6,857 nucleotides of DNA from assembly GCA_017353825.1 (NCBI GenBank), contig JAFMSC010000234.1, positions 1 to 6,857 of the forward strand, written 5' to 3'. Origin of the DNA: Hyphomicrobiaceae bacterium (GTDB lineage: Bacteria > Pseudomonadota > Alphaproteobacteria > Rhizobiales > Hyphomicrobiaceae). Position numbers and translations under genes: made by a program. Positions 1-5,237 of the stretch are shown piece by piece (position 1 is the stretch's first letter; every line of letters begins with the position of its first letter). The notes beneath the pieces were generated by a model. That model saw nothing but the letters and a program-made list of their open reading frames with translations, searched no databases and was not told the DNA's origin.

Positions 1-235
1 ACGGGGGCGATCTGCCGATATCGCTTGCGTGCGGCTCGGGCTTGCGCGGCGCGAATCATGCCCCGACGCTATGCCGCCAGATTCCTCGCTGTGAATCCCC
101 GTCAAGCCTTTCTGCGCCGTCTGTGGCAGCACTGACTCAGTTGTTTACGGACGGGCCCTAAGTGCTCGTGCTGGGGCCTGCTGCTCGCAGGACATTTTGT
201 GGGGACGGCTGCCGCCTACACCGGGGTCGGCCCCC
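1..235. other. Left-edge stretch without a supportable gene
   Basis: All six frames are short or stop early. The three + frames open at the window edge stop at about 104, 135 and 161, and none of the resulting peptides looks like a recognisable protein end. A 5-bp hairpin (CCTGC 177-181, GCAGG 187-191) is present but has no proper T-tract, and I find no clear terminator for the leftward gene that ends at 236. A partial gene crossing the left edge cannot be excluded. Confidence 0.4.
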
Positions 236-1213
236 CTACTCAGCCTTGATGCCCCCGGCGGCGATGATGGGGGCCCAGCGATCGTGCTCCTCTTTCATCA
301 CGGCGCTGAACTCGTCGGGCGTGTTGGCGATGGGGGCCATGAACTGCTTGGCCAGCTTCGCCACCACCTCGGGCTCGGCAAGGGCGGCAGCGGCTTCCTT
401 GTGGATCGCGGCGAGGATCGGCGCCGGCGTGCCCGCGGGGGCGATCAGGCCGACCCAGGCGTCCGCCTCCACGCCGGCGATGCCGAACTCGGCGAGCGTG
501 GGCAGATCTGCCAGCAGCGGCGAGCGTCTTGGCGAAGTGACGGCCAGCAGCTTCAGCTTGCCATCGCGGCCCAGCGGCACCACGGAGGCGGCGGGCAGTA
601 CCGCCAACTGCACGTCGCCGCGCAGGAGCGCCGTCACCGCGGCAGGCGAGCCTGGGAACGGCAGGTGCACCACCTTCACACCGGCCTTGATGGTGAGCGC
701 CTCCATGGCGAGGTGCGAGAGCGATCCGCGCCCGATCGAGCCATAGGTGAACTTGGTAGCATCGGCCTTAAGCAGCGCGATCAGCTCCGGCACGCTGTTC
801 GCGGCGACGCCGGGATAGGCCACGAGCACGCTCGGCTGCGCGGCCAGGATGGTGATGGGCGCCAGGTCCTTGGCTGTGTCGTAGGGCAGGCTCTGAAACA
901 GCAGTGCGTTGATCACCAGCGGCCCGACAATGCTCACACCCAGCGTATATCCGTCGGGCGTGGCCTTCGCGACCGCTGCCGTCCCCGTGTTGCCGCTCGC
1001 ACCCGGCCGGTTCTCCACCACGAACGGCCGATCGAGCTTGACTTGCATGCGCTCCACCACCGCCCTGGCGATGGCGTCGGGCGTCGACCCGGCGATGAAC
1101 GGCACGTAGACGGTGACACCGCGCTGCGGCCACGCCTGGGCTGCGGCCGGGCCCGCGCCCAGGCACCAGACAGATGCCAAGGCCATCAGGCCAACCAGAA
1201 ATCTCCTGAACAC
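236..1213 (-). CDS. Tripartite tricarboxylate transporter-type (Bug/TctC family) periplasmic substrate-binding protein
   Basis: Periplasmic solute receptor of the TctC/Bug family, which delivers small carboxylates or related anions to TctA/TctB-type membrane transporters or acts in sensing. The 325-residue length is normal for the family. Residues 1-26 form a Sec signal peptide (basic MFRR, hydrophobic core, AAAQ-A cleavage region). Family landmarks in order: VPFIAGSTPDAIAR at 37-50, VENRPGASG at 66-74, TPDGYTL at 85-91, and a YGSIGRGSLSHLAMEAL stretch in the second lobe. The start is GTG at 1213, chosen because a strong GGGAGG ribosome-binding site lies 6-7 bases upstream and the signal peptide begins exactly there. 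No tctA or tctB gene lies in the window, so it is an orphan receptor here, as is common for this greatly expanded family. It is divergent from the lipid kinase. The ligand cannot be deduced from sequence. Confidence 0.95.
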   Translation of the reverse strand: MFRRFLVGLMALASVWCLGAGPAAAQAWPQRGVTVYVPFIAGSTPDAIARAVVERMQVKLDRPFVVENRPGASGNTGTAAVAKATPDGYTLGVSIVGPLVINALLFQSLPYDTAKDLAPITILAAQPSVLVAYPGVAANSVPELIALLKADATKFTYGSIGRGSLSHLAMEALTIKAGVKVVHLPFPGSPAAVTALLRGDVQLAVLPAASVVPLGRDGKLKLLAVTSPRRSPLLADLPTLAEFGIAGVEADAWVGLIAPAGTPAPILAAIHKEAAAALAEPEVVAKLAKQFMAPIANTPDEFSAVMKEEHDRWAPIIAAGGIKAE

Positions 1214-1311
1214 GGCTATCCTCCCGTCCCCGTTTGCCTTCGGTCGCCGACTATGGCCGCCGGCTTGCCGAACGCCAACGTGCCCCGGTCAAGCATCTGC
1301 TGCACTGCGCA

Positions 1312-1341
1312 TTGACGCGGCAGGGCGGGCACCCAATATGG
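1312..1341 (+). promoter_or_regulatory. Candidate sigma-70-type promoter for the lipid kinase gene
   Basis: A TTGACG -35 element at 1312-1317 is followed after 17-18 bases by an AATATG/ATATGG segment at 1335-1341 that could serve as a weak -10. This would start a transcript around 1348, leaving a leader of about 35 bases before the ATG at 1384. The AT-containing segment stands out in an otherwise GC-rich 170-base divergent gap. The -10 match is poor, so this remains tentative. Confidence 0.35.
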
Positions 1342-1383
1342 GCCTGCCGGCCCTTCGCTCGTCCGCGTGCCGCCGAGGCCACC

Positions 1384-2292
1384 ATGCGCCGCCGCTTCTA
1401 CCTCATCACCAACCCCGGAGCCGGCCTCACCGGCTCGCCGCTGCTGGAGGCGGTGGCCAACGCGCTCCTGCGTGCCGGTGCAGAGCTCACCCTCACGCAG
1501 CCCGGCGACATCGAGACAGCGCGGCGCCAGGTGCGCGAGGCGGCGGCCAGCGCGCGTTACGATGCCGTGCTCGCCGCCGGCGGCGACGGCACAATCCGCC
1601 AGGTGGCGGCAGCGCTCATCGGCTGCGAGACGCCGCTCGGCATCGTGCCCACCGGCACCGGCAACGTCCTGGCACACGAGATCGGCCTCCTCCACGAGGA
1701 CACGGCCATCGCCGACATGCTGCTGCAGGGCCCCGTCATCGAGGCGGTATGCGCGCGCGCCAATAACGAGCCGTTCCTGCTGATGGCCGGGGCCGGCTTC
1801 GATGGGCGCGTGATCGCCGGTCTTGACCACCGCCTCAAGAGTCACGTCGGCAAGGCCGCCTACGCCCCCTCCATGATCGGCGCGCTGGCGCACCCCGTGG
1901 ACACCCTGGCCGTCACCGTCGACGGGGCGGCCCACGAGGCGAGCTGGGCGGTGATCTCCAACGTGCGCCACTACGGAGGCAATTTTGTCATGGCGCGCGG
2001 CACAGGCATCCGCGAGCGCGGCCTGCAAGCGATCCTCTTCAAGGCCAAGAACCGCGCCGTGCTGCTGGGCCAGCTGATGGCGCTCGCCATGGGCCAGCTC
2101 GATGCGCGCTCGGCGCGCCATGGGGACGTGGAGATGCTGCCGTGCCTGCGGGCCAGGGTGACGGCGCAGAAGCCCGTGCCGACGCAAATCGACGGCGACG
2201 CCTTCGGCTCGACGCCGCTCGCAATCGAGGCCGGAGCTGCCGACCTGCGCCTGATCGTGCCGCGGCGGCCGGCGCTTGACTGGGTGCGATAA
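1384..2292 (+). CDS. Diacylglycerol kinase family lipid kinase (YegS/DgkB-like)
   Basis: ATP-dependent kinase of the DAGK/sphingosine-kinase fold, expected to phosphorylate the hydroxyl of a diacylglycerol or similar lipid at the inner face of the cytoplasmic membrane. The 302-residue length fits the family. Landmarks: N-terminal LITNPGAG (7-14), the nucleotide-binding GGDGT (66-70), PLGIVPTGTGNVLAHEIGL (84-102, the second glycine-rich signature), GAGFDG (136-141), and the C-terminal QIDGDAFG (268-275). The last corresponds to the DGE motif that carries the catalytic base in characterised members; here it reads DGD. I take the ATG at 1384 because homology begins immediately after it. An in-frame extension back to 1234 would add 50 unrelated residues. 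The ribosome-binding site before 1384 is weak. The gene stands alone on this strand. Its exact lipid substrate is not predictable. Confidence 0.93.
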   Translation: MRRRFYLITNPGAGLTGSPLLEAVANALLRAGAELTLTQPGDIETARRQVREAAASARYDAVLAAGGDGTIRQVAAALIGCETPLGIVPTGTGNVLAHEIGLLHEDTAIADMLLQGPVIEAVCARANNEPFLLMAGAGFDGRVIAGLDHRLKSHVGKAAYAPSMIGALAHPVDTLAVTVDGAAHEASWAVISNVRHYGGNFVMARGTGIRERGLQAILFKAKNRAVLLGQLMALAMGQLDARSARHGDVEMLPCLRARVTAQKPVPTQIDGDAFGSTPLAIEAGAADLRLIVPRRPALDWVR

Positions 2293-2386
2293 GGCTTCGG
2301 CAGCCGGGGGCGGTCGGCCTCATGGAATGCAGCCCAAACGACCCCGACCCCCGCCTCGATCGGAACCGCCACAGGTCGCGGGCACG

Positions 2387-2402
2387 TTAAGATCTTGTTA
2401 AC
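2387..2402 (+). promoter_or_regulatory. CtrA-binding box (perfect TTAA-N7-TTAAC)
   Basis: TTAA at 2387-2390, seven bases (GATCTTG), then TTAAC at 2398-2402 match the full consensus of the alphaproteobacterial cell-cycle regulator CtrA with exact spacing. In such genomes the box usually overlaps the -35 region of a controlled promoter. In GC-rich DNA a chance match is rare (my rough estimate is well under one per window). It lies 95 bases beyond the end of the kinase gene, so it cannot serve that gene. The only downstream + unit before the terminator at 2949 is unannotated. CtrA binding is inferred from the motif only. Confidence 0.6.
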
Positions 2403-2830
2403 CAAATCAGCGAAACGATGGCGGCTGTGCCGAAGTGGGCACAGGGCATGTCGCTCCCAAGCGACGCGCCAAGGTGGGGGGGAGTGCGTGCCAAACACGC
2501 ATTGCAGAACGACCGGCGACTTGGCGGACATGGATGGGGCCGCCGCCATTGGCTCTCCGGCTCCCGGTACCCACAGCTTCCGCGGTCCCATCCCAAACCG
2601 CTGGACGCCAACCCTCTGCCGGCAGCAAGGCAGGTGTCGGGCGCCACTTGCGCCTAGCGCTCCTGGTTGCCAAAGCGGGGCGGCGGGCTGCGATCCGGCA
2701 CTACTTCTTGACATGGAGTGGCACATGAAGCGCCTCCACCAACCGTGTTGCGTCACTGTCCGTCAGCTGGGCTCCCCTTCCAACTTCACGCTTCAACACC
2801 AGTCCGATCGATCCGACCGCGACGCGAAAT

Positions 2831-2866
2831 TCCTCTGGCGCGACATCCCGCTCCTCTGGCGCGACA
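2831..2866. repeat. Imperfect 21-bp tandem repeat sharing a 15-bp core
   Basis: The 15-base core TCCTCTGGCGCGACA occurs at 2831-2845 and again at 2852-2866, a period of 21 bases, and the flanking six bases differ. Because the period is a multiple of three, any frame across it repeats seven residues (on the minus strand VAPEERD followed by VAPEEF). It may be a short duplication; I see no other copy in the window. Confidence 0.7.
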
Positions 2867-2948
2867 ACCAATGGCACCGCCCTCCCAGTAAGCGCTGACT
2901 TGGCTGTGCCGGTGGGGTGGTGCGAGCACTGCCGGCCACGAGTGGTGG

Positions 2949-2976
2949 GGCCGGCCCCGAGGGGCCGGCCTTTTTT
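2949..2976 (+). terminator. Strong rho-independent terminator, rightward
   Basis: GGCCGGCCCC at 2949-2958 and GGGGCCGGCC at 2961-2970 are perfect inverted repeats around GA (in practice a 9-bp stem with a CGAG loop). They are followed at once by six Ts (2971-2976). The T-tract is on the + strand only, so this ends a rightward transcript. It is about 655 bases beyond the last recognised + strand gene, which points to an unannotated transcript upstream. Confidence 0.85.
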
Positions 2977-3029
2977 GGTGCCGTCGCCGCGCGCGGGAGC
3001 TTGGCGCACGCCGATTGAGGCTCCAAATG

Positions 3030-3055
3030 CTCGCCGGCGGAGTCACCGCGGCGAG
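3030..3055 (-). terminator. Candidate hairpin terminator of the small secreted-protein gene
   Basis: On the minus strand the stop codon at 3062-3064 is followed 6 bases later by a stem of CTCGCCG plus CGG pairing with CCG plus CGGCGAG (one unpaired base, TGACT loop): 10 base pairs over 26 bases. The trailing sequence CATTTGG is only weakly T-rich, so termination may be inefficient or factor-assisted. Its position right after the stop, facing the + strand terminator, supports the role. Confidence 0.5.
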
Positions 3056-3061
3056 GGACCG

Positions 3062-3361
3062 TCAGTACCACCGGTGGTTGTGACCATGGCGGTAATAGAA
3101 GTGGCGAGGATAATAGTGGTAGCCGTAGTCGGGCCTGTAGAAATGACGATGACGCCACCAACCGTAGTGGGGATAGTAGTAGTGGTCCCCATACCAGTAA
3201 CGGTCGCCGTACCAGTGCGCCGTCTCGACCAGGCTCGCTTGCCCGGCCTCGGCGGCGCCGGAGGTGCCCGGACCGGCGAGGGGGGCCGCCTGGACGGTCG
3301 CGGCAGCGAGGCTGAGCGCAACAAGGCCAAGGCCGGCCGAAACAAGCTGTTTCATGTTCAT
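3062..3361 (-). CDS. Small secreted Tyr/His/Trp-rich protein of unknown function
   Basis: A 99-residue protein with a clear Sec signal peptide: MNMKQ, hydrophobic core to about residue 22, and VQA-A cleavage near residues 25-26. A short Gly/Ala/Ser linker follows. The last 51 residues (49-99) contain 15 Tyr, 10 His and 5 Trp, with patterns such as HWYGDRYWYGDHYYY and RHFYYRHGHNHRWY. Similar short exported proteins, with a bland Ala/Gly linker and an HW...H/Y/R-rich tail, are common in Hyphomicrobiales and generally unannotated. The start at 3361 is supported by an AGGAG ribosome-binding site 8 bases upstream; a second ATG at codon 3 is less well placed. The aromatic/His-rich tail could bind metal ions or cell-wall polymers, but that is speculation. 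The gene is monocistronic, with its own hairpin downstream. Confidence 0.88.
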   Translation of the reverse strand: MNMKQLVSAGLGLVALSLAAATVQAAPLAGPGTSGAAEAGQASLVETAHWYGDRYWYGDHYYYPHYGWWRHRHFYRPDYGYHYYPRHFYYRHGHNHRWY

Positions 3362-3763
3362 GCGACAATCTCCTCTCTCATGCTGTCCCCGGCGTGAGGC
3401 TCCACGGGGAGCTGTGGAGGGTTACGGCGCCTGGACGAAGCCAGATTTCGCCGGTTGCATCACGAGTTAGTCACGATTTTTTCAGTCCCGCCGGCAACGG
3501 ATTATCCAGCGTGCACCGTTTTCGCCGACCTGCGATAAGTCTCCCGTTCCCGTGACGAGGCTCCCGCTCGGATTGGGCTACGCGGCCACCATGACGCGAT
3601 TTTTGGACGCCCGTGCCGCGGTTACAGTTGTAGGATGGCCGATAGCCGTTGCCATATTTCCGGCGAGAAGGTTTGTGTAAACGACATCTGTCTGCCGGCG
3701 ACGCCCGCGTTCTTGTTGTCGCAGGCGCGGTGTACCCCGCGTAGTCCTCGTTTCGGGGGTCAG
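3362..3763. other. Divergent intergenic region between two small genes
   Basis: About 400 bases separating the leftward secreted-protein gene from the rightward membrane-protein gene; promoters for both should lie here. Visible elements are a 6-bp inverted repeat (CTCCAC 3400-3405, GTGGAG 3414-3419) in the presumed leader of the leftward gene, a direct repeat of TCACGA (3460-3465, 3471-3476) and an AT-rich patch just after it. No promoter matched well enough to place. A possible in-frame extension of the rightward gene back to an ATG at 3635 is judged non-coding. Confidence 0.5.
3460..3476. repeat. TCACGA direct repeat at 11-bp spacing, possible operator
   Basis: TCACGA occurs at 3460-3465 and 3471-3476. 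The 11-bp period places both copies on one face of the helix, as in many regulator-binding sites. It lies about 100 bases upstream of the leftward secreted-protein start, next to a T-run at 3477-3481. No known regulator is assigned, and a six-base repeat can occur by chance. Confidence 0.3.
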
Positions 3764-4105
3764 ATGAGCATTGCGGTCAGCGGCTTCGGTGATGGTGATG
3801 GTTCGCTACCCGCCTTCGTGGAAAGAGCCCAGCAGGACGTGCAGTGGCAGGCGGCCCTGCGCCGCGTCGGCTACCGCAAAGTCAGGGCGGCCTACGCCAG
3901 GCAGATGCGCAATTCCCCGCATGTCGAGATTTTCTGGGGCATCGGACACCTCAACCACTGGCCTACGATGGAGTTCGTCCGCGTCTGGCTGAAGGCCGAG
4001 AAGAAGCGCGTGATGGCCCGCGTGCGCTTGACCTTTATGAGCGCCATGCTTGCCACCATCCTCGCCGGCATGGCCTTCATGGCAGCCTTGTCGATGCTGC
4101 ATTAG
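3764..4105 (+). CDS. Small single-pass membrane protein, function unknown
   Basis: A 113-residue protein that I do not recognise. Residues 1-85 are soluble and mildly basic, containing RRVGYRKVRAAYARQMRN (33-50) and HVEIFWGIGHLNHWPTMEFVRVWL (53-76). Residues 87-111 form one hydrophobic helix (FMSAMLATILAGMAFMAALSM) just before the C-terminus. The basic stretch KAEKKRVMARVR before the helix predicts the N-terminal part in the cytoplasm, so this looks like a tail-anchored or C-terminally inserted protein. I chose ATG 3764, which is preceded by a modest GGGGG ribosome-binding site. The frame continues upstream to an ATG at 3635, but those 43 residues are Cys/Pro-rich and look non-coding. No operon partner is close: the next gene starts 205 bases later. 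The codon pattern resembles neighbouring genes. Confidence 0.7.
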   Translation: MSIAVSGFGDGDGSLPAFVERAQQDVQWQAALRRVGYRKVRAAYARQMRNSPHVEIFWGIGHLNHWPTMEFVRVWLKAEKKRVMARVRLTFMSAMLATILAGMAFMAALSMLH

Positions 4106-4191
4106 CAGGCAACGCGGCAATAGCTAAGCATCGAGCGACGGCCGATCCTCTCCCCTTTTCTGCCGTACCGCCCTATCGCGTTCCCGCCTTG

Positions 4192-4221
4192 TGACTCCTG
4201 TGCGACTGACTCCTGTGCGAC
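4192..4221. repeat. Perfect 15-bp tandem repeat with GANTC sites upstream of the catabolic operon
   Basis: The unit TGACTCCTGTGCGAC is present twice without interruption (4192-4206, 4207-4221), 90-120 bases upstream of the crotonase start. Each unit contains GACTC, a GANTC site methylated by the CcrM methylase in most alphaproteobacteria. The period is about 1.5 helical turns. It may be a regulator-binding site of the operon, or merely a recent duplication. I could not place a convincing promoter around it. Confidence 0.75.
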
Positions 4222-4310
4222 GTTGTGGGCGCTGGCACAGCCGACGCCGGGGTGCTCGCTTTGGCTCCGGGTGGCTGAGGGACGGTCCGTAACGAAGCCA
4301 GGAGGCCGAC

Positions 4311-5111
4311 ATGAGTGACAGCCCAAGTGGCAGTCCGGGCGATGATCTCATCTATGCCGTCGACGGCGAGGTCGGCATCGTCACGTTCAACCGGCCGGCG
4401 GCGCACAATGCGCTCACCTTCGAGATGTATGAGCAGCTAGGGCAGATCTGCGCCGGCATCACCGGCAGCGGGCCTGTAAGGGCGCTCATCATCACCGGCG
4501 CAGGCGGCCGCGCGTTCGGGGCGGGTACCGACATCGCCCTGTTTCGCGATTTTCGGGCGGCCGAGGACGGCCTCGCCTACGAGGCGCGCATGGAGGCGAT
4601 GTTCGAGCGGCTGGAGCGCTGCCCCGTGCCCGTTATCGCCGCCATTCCCGGCATCTGCACCGGCGGAGCGGCCGTCATTGCTGCCGCCTGCGACTTGAGG
4701 CTCGCCACCCCCAACCTCAGGTATGGCTTCCCGATCGCCCGGACGCTAGCCAATTGTCTCTCTGCCACCAACATCGCGCGCGTCGCGCTGCTGACCGGCG
4801 TAGGCCGCGCCATGGACATGCTGCTGACGACGCGCCTCATTGGGGCCGAGGAGGCGCTCGCCATCGGGCTCGTGAACGAGTTGCTTGATACCCCGGACGC
4901 ACTGATGGCGCGCGCCCGGGCGCTGGCCGGCCAGATGGCCACCCAGGCTCCACTAACCATGCGCGCGGGTAAGGAGGTCGTGCGTCGCATGCGCGAGCGG
5001 CTCGCGGTCGAGGACAAGGACTTGATCGCGCTCTGCTACGGCAGCGCCGACTTTCAGGAGGGCCTCAATGCGTTCCTGGCCAAGCGCCAGCCTCAGTTCA
5101 CGGGCCGGTAA
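4311..5111 (+). CDS. Crotonase-fold (enoyl-CoA hydratase/isomerase family) protein lacking both hydratase glutamates
   Basis: A 266-residue member of the crotonase superfamily, whose members bind acyl-CoA thioesters and stabilise an enolate in an oxyanion hole. Family landmarks: FNRPAAHNAL (26-35), the first oxyanion-hole loop GRAFGAGTDI (66-75), the second segment PGICTGGAAVIAAACDLRLA (113-132), YGFP (138-141), the RAMDMLLTTRLIGAEEALAIGLVNEL segment (166-191) and a C-terminal helix with APLTMRAGK. Aligned by eye with rat mitochondrial hydratase, the two catalytic Glu (144 and 164) fall at Val122 and Ile142, so ordinary hydration of enoyl-CoA is unlikely. Isomerase, hydrolase, decarboxylase or lyase chemistry remains possible. 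At 266 residues it is too short for 3-hydroxyisobutyryl-CoA hydrolase. The start is firm: AGGAGG lies five bases before the ATG. It is first in a cluster with mmsB and a haloacid dehalogenase. Confidence 0.92.
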   Translation: MSDSPSGSPGDDLIYAVDGEVGIVTFNRPAAHNALTFEMYEQLGQICAGITGSGPVRALIITGAGGRAFGAGTDIALFRDFRAAEDGLAYEARMEAMFERLERCPVPVIAAIPGICTGGAAVIAAACDLRLATPNLRYGFPIARTLANCLSATNIARVALLTGVGRAMDMLLTTRLIGAEEALAIGLVNELLDTPDALMARARALAGQMATQAPLTMRAGKEVVRRMRERLAVEDKDLIALCYGSADFQEGLNAFLAKRQPQFTGR

Positions 5112-5117
5112 GGGTCA

Positions 5118-5133
5118 AGACCCCGCAGGGTCT
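5118..5133 (+). other. Small hairpin after the crotonase gene, inside the operon
   Basis: AGACCC (5118-5123) and GGGTCT (5128-5133) form a perfect 6-bp stem with a CGCA loop, six bases beyond the crotonase stop. GGGTC at 5112-5116 could compete for the same GACCC segment. No T-tract follows, so this is unlikely to be a full terminator; it could stabilise or process the upstream mRNA within the 126-base gap to mmsB. Confidence 0.35.
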
Positions 5134-5237
5134 GTTCGTGGCGCCAACCTTGGTGCAATGCCAGCACCGATCTGTTCAGCGCCGCCCAACAGTGGTTATG
5201 CTCCTGAAGAGGGGGGACCAAGCGGGAGGAAGCTGAC

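Larger units (their letters stand above)
2404..2976 (+). ncRNA. Candidate non-coding transcript between the CtrA box and a strong terminator
   Basis: Something transcribed rightward must precede the strong + strand terminator at 2949-2976, and the CtrA box at 2387 offers a promoter. No convincing protein gene lies between them. Near the proposed 5' end are three consecutive perfect hairpins: TGTGCC/GGCACA (2426-2443), GTCGCT/AGCGAC (2450-2465) and an 8-bp one with a single G-U pair (2483-2503). A GGCGC/GCGCC hairpin follows at 2640-2654. The ends are guesses, and the 5' end in particular is unknown. Alternatives are read-through from the kinase gene with a long 3' untranslated region, or a small undetected protein gene. 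Confidence 0.3.
2293..3061. other. Long intergenic region with regulatory signals but no clear protein gene
   Basis: About 770 bases between the lipid kinase and the secreted-protein gene. The longest + frame (TTG 2395 to 2898) gives a Cys/Pro-rich peptide unlike any family I know, typical of a chance GC-rich reading frame. Other frames are similar, except for a short, somewhat more protein-like minus-strand frame at 2701-2877. Structured signals are present: an imperfect stem pairing 2306-2317 with 2344-2352 just after the kinase gene, a CtrA box, three small hairpins, a 21-bp repeat and two facing terminators. I recognise no conserved signature of RNase P RNA, tmRNA, SRP RNA or 6S RNA. Confidence 0.6.

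Noticed and set aside
197..1315. Long + strand open frame opposite the solute-binding protein
   Set aside because: It is antisense to a firmly identified gene with signal peptide and family motifs; its His/Arg/Gly-rich translation is a GC-rich shadow.
1234..1383. N-terminal extension of the lipid kinase to 1234
   Set aside because: Family homology starts at the ATG at 1384; the 50 extra residues resemble nothing, overlap the candidate promoter and reach back to the divergent gene's leader.
2395..2898. 167-residue + strand open frame in the CtrA-to-terminator interval
   Set aside because: It needs a TTG start inside the CtrA box, has no ribosome-binding site, and encodes a Cys/Pro/Arg-rich peptide typical of chance frames in GC-rich DNA.
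3502..3510. DnaA-box-like TTATCCAGC, possible replication origin together with the CtrA box
   Set aside because: A single imperfect box 1.1 kb away from the CtrA site, with no AT-rich unwinding region or origin-linked genes.
3635..3763. N-terminal extension of the small membrane protein to ATG 3635
   Set aside because: The 43 extra residues are Cys/Pro-rich with poor codon choice, and ATG 3764 has a better-placed G-rich ribosome-binding site.
4311..5111. Crotonase homologue as a 4-chlorobenzoyl-CoA dehalogenase
   Set aside because: By eye, the nucleophilic Asp145 of that enzyme aligns with Ser151 here, so the known dehalogenation mechanism is not supported.
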